NCBI RefSeq assembly: GCF_012273895.1
Contig: NC_052120.1
Span: 4,774,001 to 4,838,000 of the forward strand
Source: Zerene cesonia
Taxonomy: Eukaryota; Arthropoda; Insecta; Lepidoptera; Pieridae
Reading direction: 5' to 3'
DNA: 64,000 nt
Shown here: positions 10,884-22,259 of the stretch, in pieces
How positions within the stretch are numbered: the first letter of the stretch is position 1
Layout of the letters: every line of letters starts with the position of its first letter
Program-made: the position numbers and the translations under genes
Notes under the pieces: model-generated
The model's input: the letters and a program-made list of their open reading frames with translations, nothing else
What the model was told of the DNA's origin: nothing
The model's database searches: none

Positions 10884-11920
10884 CTGCTAGAAGTGAAACA
10901 AACAAATTAATACACATACTTATAGGCTACATTGCAATTTGTATTAGCAATTAGTTCGTTCCACAGTAACCTCTCCGATGTGGTTATGGCATTGAAAATT
11001 CTTGGAAATTTCCGTTATAAAATTCCTTTACCTCCTTTATCTTTAAGCACCGGTTAGTGCTAGAAATTTGTCTATGTCGTTACTATTACCGTTGGCATCA
11101 CTTAACCAATTTTTGTAGATTTTTATAATAAGGAAATATTGATCAAGTAAAGAAATTTTTAATTTCAATATTGTAACTGCCATGATTATAAGTATCGGCG
11201 ATATATTCCCTTGTTGAAAAGAAAATCTCACACACTCTATCTTCGCGACCTTGACCCAAAGTTATGAAATCTCATCGTAGTCACTTGTTATACATGCTGT
11301 GAAAAGTGATGTCTTTCTATTGTTAAATACCTCCCTTGAGCTCTCCCGTTTCAAACTAATGGCAAAACATAGTATCACAAAAGAGTGATTTTCTATTTAG
11401 CACTATTGTTTAATTTGTTAACCGTGTCAATATTATTTATTTTAAACGGTAGGTACCTTGTAGTCTGTTGTTGAAAATAATACATATGTTAGATGAATTA
11501 TGGAATTTATTTCAAATAGACTTAGGTACACTTTTGTAGTGGAAAGCTTGGGAATAAATATTAAATAAGGTAACATTTCGATTCAAAAGCTAAACACACA
11601 CTCAGGCTATAAATGTTTTACGCATGCATCGATTTAAAGATATTATATAATGCAGTCTCTTAATGATTTAGAAACATTAATATAAAATCAACCATATTTT
11701 AACTAATAATCGATTGCTGCCTACGCCTATTCAGGTAAGAAAAAAATTGCAGCTTTCAAACCTAGAGTAGTGGCACGAAAAAACATTTTTATGAAATTTC
11801 TGTCCTAATTACCAAGATAGACACTGAAGGCGTATTACAGAATATGAAAATTGGAATACGAGAAGTACGTTGGGCACGAGCACTTAACATAAAAGTAGAA
11901 ATGCTAGTTCCAGAACTGAC
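10884..11920 (-). other. Probable intron in the Syt1 5' UTR
   Basis: Lies between the proven acceptor at 10884 and the proposed donor of the candidate first exon. No coding signal or known repeat seen. Its left end is certain (acceptor used by the ATG exon); its right end depends on the candidate first exon. Confidence 0.4.
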
Positions 11921-12184
11921 CTCTGTGATATCCTAACCAACTGTCCAATGTCCCCGAGTGTTTATTCTTGATGCGGATCACTAGGCACTATTTAGTTTCA
12001 TTTCAATCGAATTTGCTATTGGAATGGATGTGCTACTGTGCCAGAGCTGGGATGGCGGTGCTGCGCGCGCACCCGATCGATGTCGCTGCGCGCTGCGATG
12101 CCCGACCGTTCTATGGCTCACTCAATTCACATCGTTTACGTCACACATTGCGTACATTGGACAGTTCATAGCGAATTGTACACT
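11921..12184 (-). promoter_or_regulatory. Candidate Syt1 promoter and non-coding first exon
   Basis: A GC- and CpG-rich patch (about 12028-12112) stands out from AT-rich flanks, 1.1-1.3 kb upstream of the ATG exon. On the minus strand there is a TCAGT initiator-like motif at 12186-12182, a TGACGTAA CRE-like element at about 12141-12134, and a good donor GAG|GTCAGT with exon end at 11921. Spliced to 10883, the ATG would have G at -3, and an in-frame TAG at 11990-11988 would precede it. There is no clear TATA box. This is inference from layout and motifs; other first exons may exist further right. Confidence 0.35.
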
Positions 12185-12186
12185 GA

Positions 12187-13285
12187 ATGAACCACTACTT
12201 TTTACCTATGTAATGTTTCAGGGTTCCCCTCGCTATACTAGTCATTAATTACGTCGTATAAGACAACATTTGATGTATGCTAATTAAACGATAAAATTAA
12301 TTGTTTAATTACTACTGATAATGAGATACCTTAAGTAAATAATAGTGAGAATCACATTTAGCGCTAAGTTTATCATATTTTACTTAATATATGTAGTTTG
12401 TGCTAGATATTTTTTAAACAGATATAAATATGACACATAAAAGAATTCTTCCAGGATTTTCTTTAATAAAGATTATGGTTTAAGGGACCCTGTTCATCTA
12501 CTTATCATTACATTAAGTTATATAATATAGATATTTGTTTATTTACTAAGGTTATATACAAAAACAAGATAATTTATCACGATACATAGCTTAAACAAAG
12601 AAATATCTTGGTAAAATAAAATCGTGTCCTTCTATTGTCTACAGGCTTCTGGAGCTGAATTCATTCGAGAATTGAGGTCATTGAATAAATATTCTCAGCT
12701 GATATTCATCTCAGTTACGCATAATATATCGAGTTGTTCCGACAGTATCAATAAATAACGAACATACCTGTTTCGACAGGTTGCATTTTAACGAAAGGAT
12801 AATGGATTTACGTCATAACTAATGCTAATACACGCATATTAAAAAAAATCTGTCAGCTATTTGTAAAATTTTCCATTTCTATATTAATATTGGAACTCTT
12901 CCCCGCCCACTTAGGTACGCTCAATACATTCCATTTGCTTTTAGCGGTATTCTTGAATTGCACGTGAGCCCTGTTATTATGCAAACAATGGTGTATTCAG
13001 TTTGTGCATTATATATTTTTTATTTAATATTTATACGGAGCGTCTAAATAGCGTCATTTTAAATAATATGATTTGTATTGAAAAAGCTTTTGTCCGAGTT
13101 TTTAGCACATCATGTATTATGTATTATATTTTGACATGTCGGACAATGAAGTATCAACCGTTGTATTGGTAATAATCTTTATAATTATTATTAAAAACTT
13201 AACCGCCTTCAGATTGTCTGAATTAGACCAAATTGATATGGGACCACAAGGGAGGCAGCAGTTTAAAGAAAAAAAAATAGAAATT
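12187..13285. other. AT-rich non-coding stretch
   Basis: Region upstream of the presumed Syt1 promoter. Only short chance frames, no recognised repeat or RNA gene. Could hold neuronal enhancers, which cannot be seen by eye. Confidence 0.4.
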
Positions 13286-13289
13286 GACT

Positions 13290-13345
13290 GTTGATCAGTC
13301 TCCCCGTGACCACGCTGTAAAGTGTTGGAGAAAGTTATTAAAATT
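13290..13345 (-). repeat. Fragment of CCCGACGTTTCGAACACTTTACAGCG-type repeat
   Basis: On the minus strand, CCAACACTTTACAGCGTGGTCACGGGGAGACTGATC matches the repeat seen in the other orientation at 37275-37345. The motif is a widespread interspersed sequence in Lepidoptera as far as I recall. Only its core remains here. Confidence 0.6.
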
Positions 13346-13349
13346 GGTT

Positions 13350-15045
13350 TATCGAGTAAAAAGTTATGCGGTAACAAATACAGAAAAATGCAGTCTTCTT
13401 TTTTGAAGGTGCTCGGAAATGGAATTCTACTTTCAAAATATGTTTTATTTTAAATCAGGAAGTGTTTTTCAGTAACTCTATCCTTTCATTTGGAAAATGA
13501 ACGTCCAAGATTTTATCTAATACTTTATATGAAATTGTAAATAATTATCTTATTTTAGAAAATTTGTGTTATTTTTTCTTTTTATTTTTATAATTATGTA
13601 TGTGCATTGTAAATTCTTAGTTTTAAATGATTATTTATAAATCCGAAAGAAAATGTGTTTGTTTGATTGTCTTTCTTTCACGTACTAATGGAGTCATTTT
13701 ATGGCAATATATAATGACTTGGGTCTTGAGATGATATGAAGGCTAGAGGGTGATATAAGTACTTTTGACTGCGGTGAAGCATCTCATTCCCACGGACGAT
13801 TCCTTGAATGGCAAGCTATTTCATGATAAAGCTAGATATATTTCATAACATAAAGATTATAAATGGCAAAAGGGTAACGGCATATTACAAATTATTGAAA
13901 TATGCTGGAAACTTTACATCATTGAGTGTATTTTGCTAAACTTTATATTATTCTAACTTTGCCAAGAGTCTTAAATAAATATATAAACTTGTGGATTTAA
14001 ACGAGCTAGCCTGTTAACGTTGTTCTTGAGAAAGCTTACATCTACAGTTGTGAGTTATTTTCTCGGTGACTACATTTTTACGAATTAATTATATTCGCTA
14101 TTGTATATTTTATGTTATGGATATGTATTTTTTGTTATTTAAATCGAGCGACGTCAAATATGAAACTTGCATTGATTACATTAACCAAGATAGTTATCAT
14201 GTCAACAACGCCACGGCCTGAAACTAGTGTCAGTGTTGTTTATATCTGATAAAAACCTTATTTCCCCCTTTTCAAAATGCCATAAATAATGCTCGGATGT
14301 TAGTTTTCTTAGTAACCTAACGTCAACCGCATTTTATAAGCGACATTGTTCAAAAAGTTGGAATGAGGCCAAAATATTCTCAACATCATCTCGAGATTAC
14401 TTTACGTTCCCTTTAGCTTTAAACTTTCTAGACACGTCTTAGTAAACCACTTTTAGTGCCGGTATCAACCAGAAACGTCGTTTGATATTTTTATACATAA
14501 TCAGCAGTCTATATTTGCTATACAGATATTACCCACCAGCAAATCGTTTGAAGTACATAAGTACATAAAAATATTTCAAAATCCCCCCTGTGGATATATG
14601 TAAAATGTTATATTTTGTCTCGCACTGCCAATAATTTATCAAATGTCAAGTAGAGCCAATCTTCTCCCTTTAAGTCTTTACTTCCCAAACTTTACATTTT
14701 GGTAAGAAAATATGAGGCTTTTTTGTTTCGTTCTATTGTATAACCTCAAAGAAATGGACAGTGAATAACTTTTACACCTTTTGGCCGGGTTACATAAGGC
14801 TAGTTTTTCAAGGCAGGTCAGTGAGCTAACAAGCTAGTATTCTTAGTTGTGTGTTGATAGAACTTGCATCATTACTAAGCAAGTAAGATAGTTTACTTCA
14901 GGATATTTTGTGTCAGGGATAAGAGAATAGACTAGGAATAGTGGGGAAATACCCCCTACTCACCGAATGAAATACAATAACGTCGGTACCAAAACCTACT
15001 ATTTCTATAAGATCTTGTGCAATGTAATCCGATATCGTGTAATGG
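13350..15045. other. AT-rich non-coding stretch
   Basis: No coding exon, tRNA or known mobile element recognised on either strand. Confidence 0.4.
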
Positions 15046-15050
15046 GGGTG

Positions 15051-15113
15051 CAGTACAAAGGTACCCGGTGCGAGCAGCCCCAATTCATGGTGAAGCTTGC
15101 TCGACCCTCACAT
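15051..15113 (-). repeat. SINE family 1, 5' head fragment
   Basis: Read on the minus strand it gives GTGAGGGTCGAGCAAGCTTC, then ATGAATTGG and GCTCGCACCGGGTACC. This matches the first ~60 bases of the SINE at 15990-16320 with scattered changes. The rest of the element is missing. Confidence 0.65.
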
Positions 15114-15280
15114 TTGGAAATTTGTTATGTAAATAATTACATGCAAGGATAAATAACTAATTTATATATTTGCAAACTTAACCATCAAGTACCCAGGCAT
15201 AGTCGCGGCGTTATTTGACAAACATTATGACGTCCAACCTGTTTCGGTATATATTATTCTCGGCATATATTATTCTCTTA

Positions 15281-15332
15281 TTGTGTGGTTTAATGTGGTT
15301 TCATGTGGTTTAATGTGGTTTAATGTGGTTTA
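15281..15332 (+). repeat. Decamer minisatellite, unit TAATGTGGTT, about five copies
   Basis: Units TTGTGTGGTT, TAATGTGGTT, TCATGTGGTT, TAATGTGGTT, TAATGTGGTT follow each other without gaps. Simple tandem expansion; no flanking terminal repeats seen. Confidence 0.9.
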
Positions 15333-15579
15333 TACTGCTAATGACTACAATTTACGAGTGTACCTAGTAGTATCGCAGAGAAAGGGTTCTAAACAATAGA
15401 TCTTCGTAAATATCAGTACGTTCGTTGAATACCTAATACGTAATTATGTATATATTGTGGAAAATAATATTTTTTTGTGTACAACTACAACTACAATGAC
15501 GGGTAGTTTTAAAATGCTTTATATACTCTTATGCATATACTAAATTTTAAATTTTCACACAGATATAAAAAAACTTAAA

Positions 15580-15812
15580 GGTAAGTGACTGGCTGACTTG
15601 CTGACTGACACAGTGATCTATCAACGCACAGCCCAAACCACTAGACGGATCGTGCTGAATTTTGGCATACAGATAAATGTAATGACGTAGGCATCCGCTA
15701 AGAAAGGATTTTTAAAAATTATACCCCCAAGGAGATAAAATAGGGGATGAAATATGTACCATGAAAATTTATTAGGACCGCGCGAACGAAGCTGTGGGCA
15801 ACAGCTTGTGAA
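15580..15812 (+). repeat. Interspersed repeat with GGGCAACAGCTTGTG end
   Basis: Contains GACTGGCTGACTTGCTGACTGAC, ATCAACGCACAGCCCAAACC, CCGCTAAGAAAGGATTTTTA, then GCGCGAACGAAGCTGTGGGCAACAGCTTGTG. This order of blocks is typical of a very common lepidopteran repeat ending GCGGGCAACAGCTAGT. I believe it to be a Helitron or SINE relic, but the class is uncertain. Confidence 0.7.
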
Positions 15813-15989
15813 ATACAATTTTCAATGTTAGATAAGTTATGTTATATATAATATATTCTTAATGAAAGCATTCGTGAAAACGGTTCATCAGTCAGTCGTC
15901 GTAGGGACAACTATGCAAGTCTTCAATACGACACATATTAGTATAATTTCATAGAGAGGCCACAGAGTAGTCCAGTACTTAGTTTTATT

Positions 15990-16320
15990 GTGGGAGTCGA
16001 GCACGCTTCGGCACGAATTGGGCCAGCTCGCACCGGGGAAGTACCACACCTCCACAGAAAACCGGCGTGAAATAGTGGCATGCCACTGTGTTTCGTGCGG
16101 TGAGTGGGGGAGCCGGAGGCCCGTTTCCTTTTCCTCACCCGTCCCAGTCCATTCCTTCTTTCCAGTCCTTAATCCATTCTTTTTCCCTTATTCCAAAAAA
16201 GCGGACAGCGCATTCGCAGAGGCCCAACCTTTGCGAATGTTCATGGGCGGTGGTGATCGCTTACCATCAGGTGAACCACCAGCGCAGTTGCCCGCTATGA
16301 CATAAAAAAAAAAAAAAAAA
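15990..16320 (+). mobile_element. SINE family 1, near-full-length copy with poly(A) tail
   Basis: Head GTGGGAGTCGAGCACGCTTC, body CAGAAAACCGGCGTGAAATA and GAGTGGGGGAGCCGGAGGCC, 3' region CATGGGCGGTGGTGATCGC, TTACCATCAGGTGAACC and TTGCCCGCTATGACAT, then at least 17 A. Lepidopteran SINE of a type that may correspond to the Metulj group described in butterflies; the name is from memory and uncertain. The 3' TTACCATCAGGTG block is shared with several LINE 3' ends, consistent with LINE-borrowed mobilisation. The open frames across it are not genes. Confidence 0.85.
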
Positions 16321-16324
16321 ACTA

Positions 16325-17860
16325 CACGTGACAAGTTGAAAAGCGATGCGCTTTTATTTATAAAATTTAAGTTATTAGAACTTTTGTACTTTTTGTTGTA
16401 CTTGCTAATTAATAAAAATAAAGGTTATTAAGGAGTCGGTTGGGGCATTTCAGCCACGGCATACTCAAACAAGTTTGGGTATTTTGTGCTGCATTCTTGT
16501 AGAATATGAGAGTCTCAATAAGCATCGCGTTGAAATACATTCTTACTTAGAAATGTAATATACGTTGCATCTCTATGCAATAATGTCAATATTCTTAGAG
16601 AATGTCATTCAACTATGGTTATTGAAACAGGGAAAACATTTAAATTAATTATATGGTACCTAGATCATTTATAAAGATCGCTATGGAGTCAATTAATTCG
16701 TGCCTGGCCCATGACAAAAACTACACGTAGAAACGTAAATTAATTATTACAATTATATCTTAAATTCATTTGTTTCCGTCACCTAGGAAAGTAATCCTCA
16801 TAAATAATTGTAAGTAACGAAGTTCTATAATATGAAACACGTTTGGTTTATTGTACGTAGCCTTTCATGAAGCCTGTCAAATATGCCCAATGACCTTTAC
16901 GAGATTCTTTAACACTTTCGTTATTACCAATAATCTCAACGACATTTACTGACAAAGCTATATAGGTCACCTGGCGCCACCAAATATCCACATTGAAATT
17001 AGTACTGCTTTAAGATGTCACCGAAACCGCTAGAATACGTTGCAAGTACGCAGCTGTACATAACAACATTATAAATAAGACAAAACGTATTTAACCATAT
17101 ATTTGAAAAGAATAAAAACCGATGACAAAAATTGAAATAAACGTAAAATTAAAAAAGAAGCACTATTGTTTTAATCTTATAAACATTTTAAATTGTAGAT
17201 ATATTATAATACAGACTGTTTTTACATCTTGACCTGCGCAAAGAGGTTACGCGTGAAGTCTAGAATATTTTTCAACAGAAATAGATTTATATGCCATATA
17301 TTCTTTTCATTTTAATTTAAAAGTAGTGTAGTAATCGTGTGAATGGATGTTATATTCACAAAACTTCACTACCTAACACAGTAACGTATATTCAACGGAA
17401 AGAGATAAACAAAACATAAGGTTGGATGATAACTGCGTACTTTTTATCAATAGCAGTAAATACATTCATATTTAAATGCTGACTAAAACTTTGGTAAATA
17501 ACATTAAGCTGACAAAGATATACACATAAATATCTTTTGTTTATAGCACAAATTTATGTTTACTTTGTATTAGAATAAATAGAATGAAAGTGATAGTTTT
17601 AATTTAATTATAGGTACGTGTACTATTTTGATGTAACCTTTTTTTATTATAATGATTTATGAACCTGATAGTTATTAACAGAATAAGTTTCATTAATTAA
17701 TACGGTGGATTAAAATTCTAATAACAGGGTTTATTTGTATTGAAAAAGTTTTTTTATCGAAATCGCACGAAATATTGGATTTAATAAAAATACAGTACTT
17801 ACCTATTCCTTTATGTTAGTGTCCTCTGGAATCAAGTGACGTTTAGCGATTGTGTTGATA
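16325..17860. other. AT-rich non-coding stretch
   Basis: No exon, RNA gene or recognised repeat. Confidence 0.4.
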
Positions 17861-17884
17861 TTCCATTATGTTGCCTCTACACAT

Positions 17885-18015
17885 TTGCTAGTATTTAGCG
17901 CTGGAAGCGAGGTGCAGCCGCGTAGGAACGTTTTCCTCCTGAAACTAAACTTCAGTGGCGCTGCCATCGTTCTCGCCTATCGCCAACTCGCTTAGCGCTT
18001 TTAGCGCTGTAGAAA
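17885..18015. repeat. GC-richer patch bounded by inverted AGCGCT/AAGCGAG motifs, MITE-like
   Basis: The left side reads TTAGCGCTGGAAGCGAGGTG and the right side CCAACTCGCTTAGCGCTTTTAGCGCTGTAG, so the ends are imperfect inverted repeats around a core of about 80 bases. It sits in very AT-rich DNA. A small terminal-inverted-repeat element or a regulatory element are both possible. No coding potential is evident. Confidence 0.35.
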
Positions 18016-19195
18016 TTATAATACATATATTAAATTCTTTTTTTTTAATTTAGACTAACTGGTCTCATTATAATTATCATGTGTTATGAACATTTGTATC
18101 TACGTTTTTATTCTACTTTTGCAAGAAAATAAAATTAAATATGTCAATAAAACACATATCAAATATGCCGTTATTGAAGAGGATTATTATTGAATGAGTG
18201 AGGTATGTTTTATTATAATTATGAAAAGATTTATGATAAATAAAACTTTACACGTATCGCTTTGTATCATATATATGTAGTATGTACGAGGTATTGATAA
18301 TTTAAATATTAAAAATATTTAAAAATGCAATTTAATTTAACACATTAAATAATTAAATTAGTAACGTAAAATTTAATAAAAGCTCTTTTGGTATTTATGT
18401 GATAAAGGTTGCCATCATTATACAAAGAGCATAATGACAATTTCAAATATAATTAAAAGTTGAACTCAGTAAGGTGTTCTTATTTTTCCATGACCTTAAA
18501 TTAATTTATAACTATGATTAAAACGATTTTCAGGATTTGCATTAACATAACATTACATTAACATGCAAATTTTTGATAAACGCAACCGATTTTTAATATA
18601 TGTCTTAAATACATAAGCGTAAGATAACATGTAGATATCAATAATATTTAGATACATTACTTGTATTAGAATTTTACATATTTTATAAAAATTTTCCATA
18701 GATGGCGTGACGCTAATAAAATATATTCACGAAAGCCCTTAAAGCGCTACTTTATAGAAAAATTATTTCGTGTTGCCAAACATCATTGATTTTTGTGCGC
18801 CTTCAAAGTATTTGAGATCACTTAAATGTTCTATTAAACCACTGTAGGGCACTGGGCTGGCAGTACTGGCATTTCGCCATTTTATTTATATAGGCCACAA
18901 TTTTTATGGTGTAGTAACTACTTTGAGTCGGCATAGACTTTTTTAAATTTGAATTTAATTTGAAATGAGATAAGATTCTACAATGATGTTTAAATGAATT
19001 ATTATCACGGACTTCAACATACACGAGACAAAATTAATTAGCAATTTATTTGTTATTTAGATCAAACAAACGATTTTCGTTTCGATTCAAATAAGTACTT
19101 TGAATACCTATTATATATACCAACAATATCAGTAACCTTGAATCACATCTTTTGTACGTTATTTAAAATTTTAACAAAAGTAGTTTTCTTTTCCC
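18016..19195. other. AT-rich non-coding stretch
   Basis: No recognised gene or mobile element. Short open frames lack family resemblance. Confidence 0.4.
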
Positions 19196-19233
19196 TTCGT
19201 AGGGACGAGGTGAATTATTCACGTCCCTACGAA
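19196..19233. repeat. Inverted repeat, first of a pair
   Basis: TTCGTAGGGACG (19196-19207) pairs with CGTCCCTACGAA (19222-19233). The inner bases GGTGAATTATTCAC also pair partly, so almost the whole segment can fold on itself. Confidence 0.9.
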
Positions 19234-19234
19234 A

Positions 19235-19283
19235 CATACAACATTTAATCATATTCACCGTGAATATGATTAAATGTTGTATG
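19235..19283. repeat. Near-perfect palindrome, 24-base arms
   Basis: The left arm 19235-19258 (CATACAACATTTAATCATAT plus TCAC) is the exact reverse complement of 19260-19283, with a single C between. It begins one base after the preceding inverted repeat. Confidence 0.95.
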
Positions 19284-19289
19284 CAAGTT

Positions 19290-19600
19290 AAAGATTCAAC
19301 CTCACGCACGGATACAGTCCCCACACTCGTTATCCTCGTTATTGTCAACTCGTTTAACACTATAAATGTAAAATAAATCGGTCTGAAATTAATTATAACT
19401 TCTGCCTAAATCGCACTGTAATTTTCTTACAACTTTCTTTAACAAACGTAATATTGAACATTAATTAAATTGCAAAAACAAGAACACAGTACACCTGAGC
19501 TGGTGATCCCGACGTGATTTATAGCCAGCCAGAATATAAATAATATGACGACTCCAGTTAAGAAGATTCAGACTACTTCAATCATCATGCATAAACATTC
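19290..19600. other. AT-rich non-coding stretch
   Basis: Nothing recognised. Confidence 0.4.
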
Positions 19601-20165
19601 CAGTGACCTTGCATAGTGTCTGGGCAAGCAAGGTTTCTTGAAATCTGGGTAGATATGCCAAGAATAAGTTCTCCGAGTTTGAGTGTGTTATGTATCTACA
19701 GAAGCAAGAAGACGCTACTAAATGTATCTAATGTAGAAGCTTAATCGTGATCTAGTGCAGCAGGTAGGTTACTTGATACCATAACCAACTCGGGAATAAG
19801 TAAGCAGTGATTTAGAACAGGCTATTAATAGTAAGCGAATATAGCGTGGAGTGGAGTTTCACAAATGTGTAAGTGAAATGGATCTGGGATGGCAGCGGCA
19901 GTCACAGCTTCTGCGAAAGAGTGCTGAATTAGCTCGTAATATCAATGTATCTACTGAAGCATTAGGAAGACTTTAGCAGCCCAGGGGCTGTAAGTAGTGC
20001 TGACAGCACAACGAATCAAGTTCGACACTTGAGCCATAACAGTTAGCGAAAAAATACCTAATAACATGGTGAAAAATCTGCATGGGAAAGATGTGTCTGC
20101 TGATTATTCCGCCATATATACTCCTGTTCCTGATCTACTGACACAGACGATGCAGATTAATTTAT
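19600..20165. other. Block of different composition, possibly a decayed element
   Basis: This segment is visibly less AT-rich than its flanks. On the plus strand it contains a short protein-like frame starting ATGGATCTGGGATGGCAGCG (about 19878) and ending in TAG after some 30 codons, with RKSAELARNINVSTEAL inside. I cannot assign a family. A degenerate retroelement or an old pseudogene is a guess. Confidence 0.25.
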
Positions 20166-20469
20166 AGTTAAATGAACTGTGCTTTGAGATCAGTGAGATC
20201 AGACATGAGGTCTTATGTGCTTAGTTTAAATTTAGGTTTACGTAATTCTTTTAAATGGAAATTTATCCTTGGCTATATCGAACAAGCCAAATTGGACACG
20301 GATCTTAAAAATACTATCTGAGCAATTAAGATAAAGCAATAATAATATTTTTCGCTGTTAGAAAGTACACAAAAAGTAGGTATATGAAGCTATGTGACCT
20401 GGCTAAAGTCGCTACGATATAACACTTTTTTGACACGCTTTCCTTATTTTATTTAAACCTTCTGTGGAT

Positions 20470-20600
20470 CATTATGAATAGGTACATCAACTCTAAAATT
20501 ATCAAAAACGGCTTCGCCATTCTCGAGTTTTAGCAAGATATCCATCATAATGAAATTTAATTTTATGATTGAAGCCATCTATGAAAAATATTAGAAATTA
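20470..20600 (+). repeat. Fragment of common short interspersed repeat
   Basis: ATCAAAAACGGCTTCGCCAT and TCTCGAGTTTTAGCAAGA resemble the 'AAAATCGGTTCAGCCATTCTC...GAGTTTTAGCGAGA' core of a widespread lepidopteran repeat as I recall it. Boundaries are unclear. Confidence 0.45.
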
Positions 20601-21725
20601 TGTAATAGAGAGTTTTTTAGCTGGAGTCTGGAGTTTCTTGCTATTCAATGCGAGTGAGTAATTCCAGCTTGACCCACTAGATGTCACTATTTTTTATTGC
20701 TTAAAGATATTATTAAGGCTCTCTTATAAACAGAGAAAAAATTACTTTTTAGTTTTCAGGGATTTTACGTTAACGATTTTTTTTCATTTATTGCATATGT
20801 ATGCATCGAAAAAGATGACATTTCCGTCTGTCTGTTCAATGAAAAGATTAGAATGTTGTGTAAAAAGTTAAGGTACCCTACTGCTATAAGTATTAGATCT
20901 TATTTATAATTCATGCTTGAATTTCATGATCACTAGTATGTTCCGTTGGTGGAAAATTCGATGTTCTCATCACAACGACTCTTAATTGCATTCCACTATC
21001 GTACATCGTATTCATATGTATCGCAAATTTCATATGTATCATCGTAATATACAAAGGCGTCCTCTAATAGTTGTCCGAGGAGACAGCTTGTCAAAATATA
21101 GATATCGTTGTTACTGCACTACTATGTGCTTGTTCTTAAAATAATTTATATCTAGGTATAAAAATGACAAAAATTTCATTCTAAGTTCAAGTTATGAGTA
21201 AAGAAATGAAATGAGATGTGTATCGTGGACTACATACCTAACTTGGGAAATTTTTCATAAAATTTTATGGATAAAAAGATATAGACGTGCATAATTAGTT
21301 CAAATGATATTTTATATTTTATTTTACCTAATAATGTACATAATTTTGATATAATTCTTTTGAAATTTGTGAGTAGGATAAAGTTACGAGACCTTCAATT
21401 AAGCGAATTTTATCCTCGTTCGAAAAGGATGTCTCATATAATTTGATTAGATTACTTTAAGCATTAGGAGGTCATTGTAATATGTTTCTTTTTAAGAAAA
21501 AAAAAATCTTTTCAGAAATGGAAATTCTGGAATTTTTTATTCTGCTAATATTATCTAATTGTTCCAAGTTTTAAGAGGCATTTAACATAATCCCAAAATT
21601 TTAGATTAAAGAAGAAAATTAGTTAATTAATAGACAGGATTTTCCTTTTTTCATTAATATCAAAACAATATTGATAACATACTTACTATCCGCTTACTTA
21701 TAGGACAATATCCTCAGTATATATT
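20600..21725. other. AT-rich non-coding stretch
   Basis: Nothing recognised apart from poly(A) and poly(T) runs. Confidence 0.4.
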
Positions 21726-21729
21726 ATAT

Positions 21730-21870
21730 GTTACTAGCTGTCCGCCCCGGTTTCATTAAGTGTAATTGCAGCTTTCTAATGGAGAATTATTGAAATCGGT
21801 CTAGCCGTTCATGCGCGATGGCGTGACCAAAGGAAATATGGATTGATTTTTATGTATATGGATATTTAAC
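21730..21870 (-). repeat. CAGCTAGT-end interspersed repeat, inverted copy
   Basis: ACTAGCTGTCCGCCCCGGTTTC, then GCAGCTTTCTAATGGAGAAT and ATTGAAATCGGTCTAGCCGT. Read on the minus strand it is the same 3' end type as 29590-29760 (AGAAAGCTGCAAATT ... GGGCGAACAGCTAGTT). Confidence 0.7.
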
Positions 21871-21989
21871 ATAATCTCACGTTTGTATATAAAAAAAAAA
21901 ATATTTACGAAATCACTGTTTAAAAATCCTTACATATCGAGTCGGTTTTTTATAATATATACCTAATCTATACATTCTTAGTTAAAATC

Positions 21990-22250
21990 AATAAGTGGCG
22001 GGTTCGAGACCAGGCGAACATGCAGGATATAAATAAATTTTTCAACTTATCTGCGCATGTGGACAACATCACCACTGCTCGAAACGGTGAAGGAGAATAT
22101 CGTGAGGAAACCAGCATATCCAAGAGTAATAAGTTTGACGACATGTGACATCTGCCAACCCGCACTTTGTCAGAGGATTATGGCCGGAATCCTCATAGGA
22201 GGCTTGTGCCCCAGCAGTGGGCATACACGGGCTGATGAAGATATTTTCTT
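21990..22250 (+). mobile_element. SINE family 2 (tRNA-derived), 5'-truncated
   Basis: Begins at a B-box-like GGCGGGTTCGAGACCAGGCG. It continues ATATCGTGAGGAAACCAGCA, GACGACATGTGACATCTGCC, CAACCCGCACTTTGTCAGAGG, TTATGGCCGGAATCCTCATA and GGCATACACGGGCTGATGAAG. Order and motifs match the minus-strand copy at 24140-24470 and the 3' fragment at 62005-62130. The open frame across it is not a gene. Confidence 0.75.
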
Positions 22251-22259
22251 AGTATTAAA

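Noticed and set aside
15938..16305. Overlapping protein frames of 66-105 codons on both strands
   Set aside because: They lie wholly in a SINE with a poly(A) tail; equivalent frames recur in the other SINE copies.
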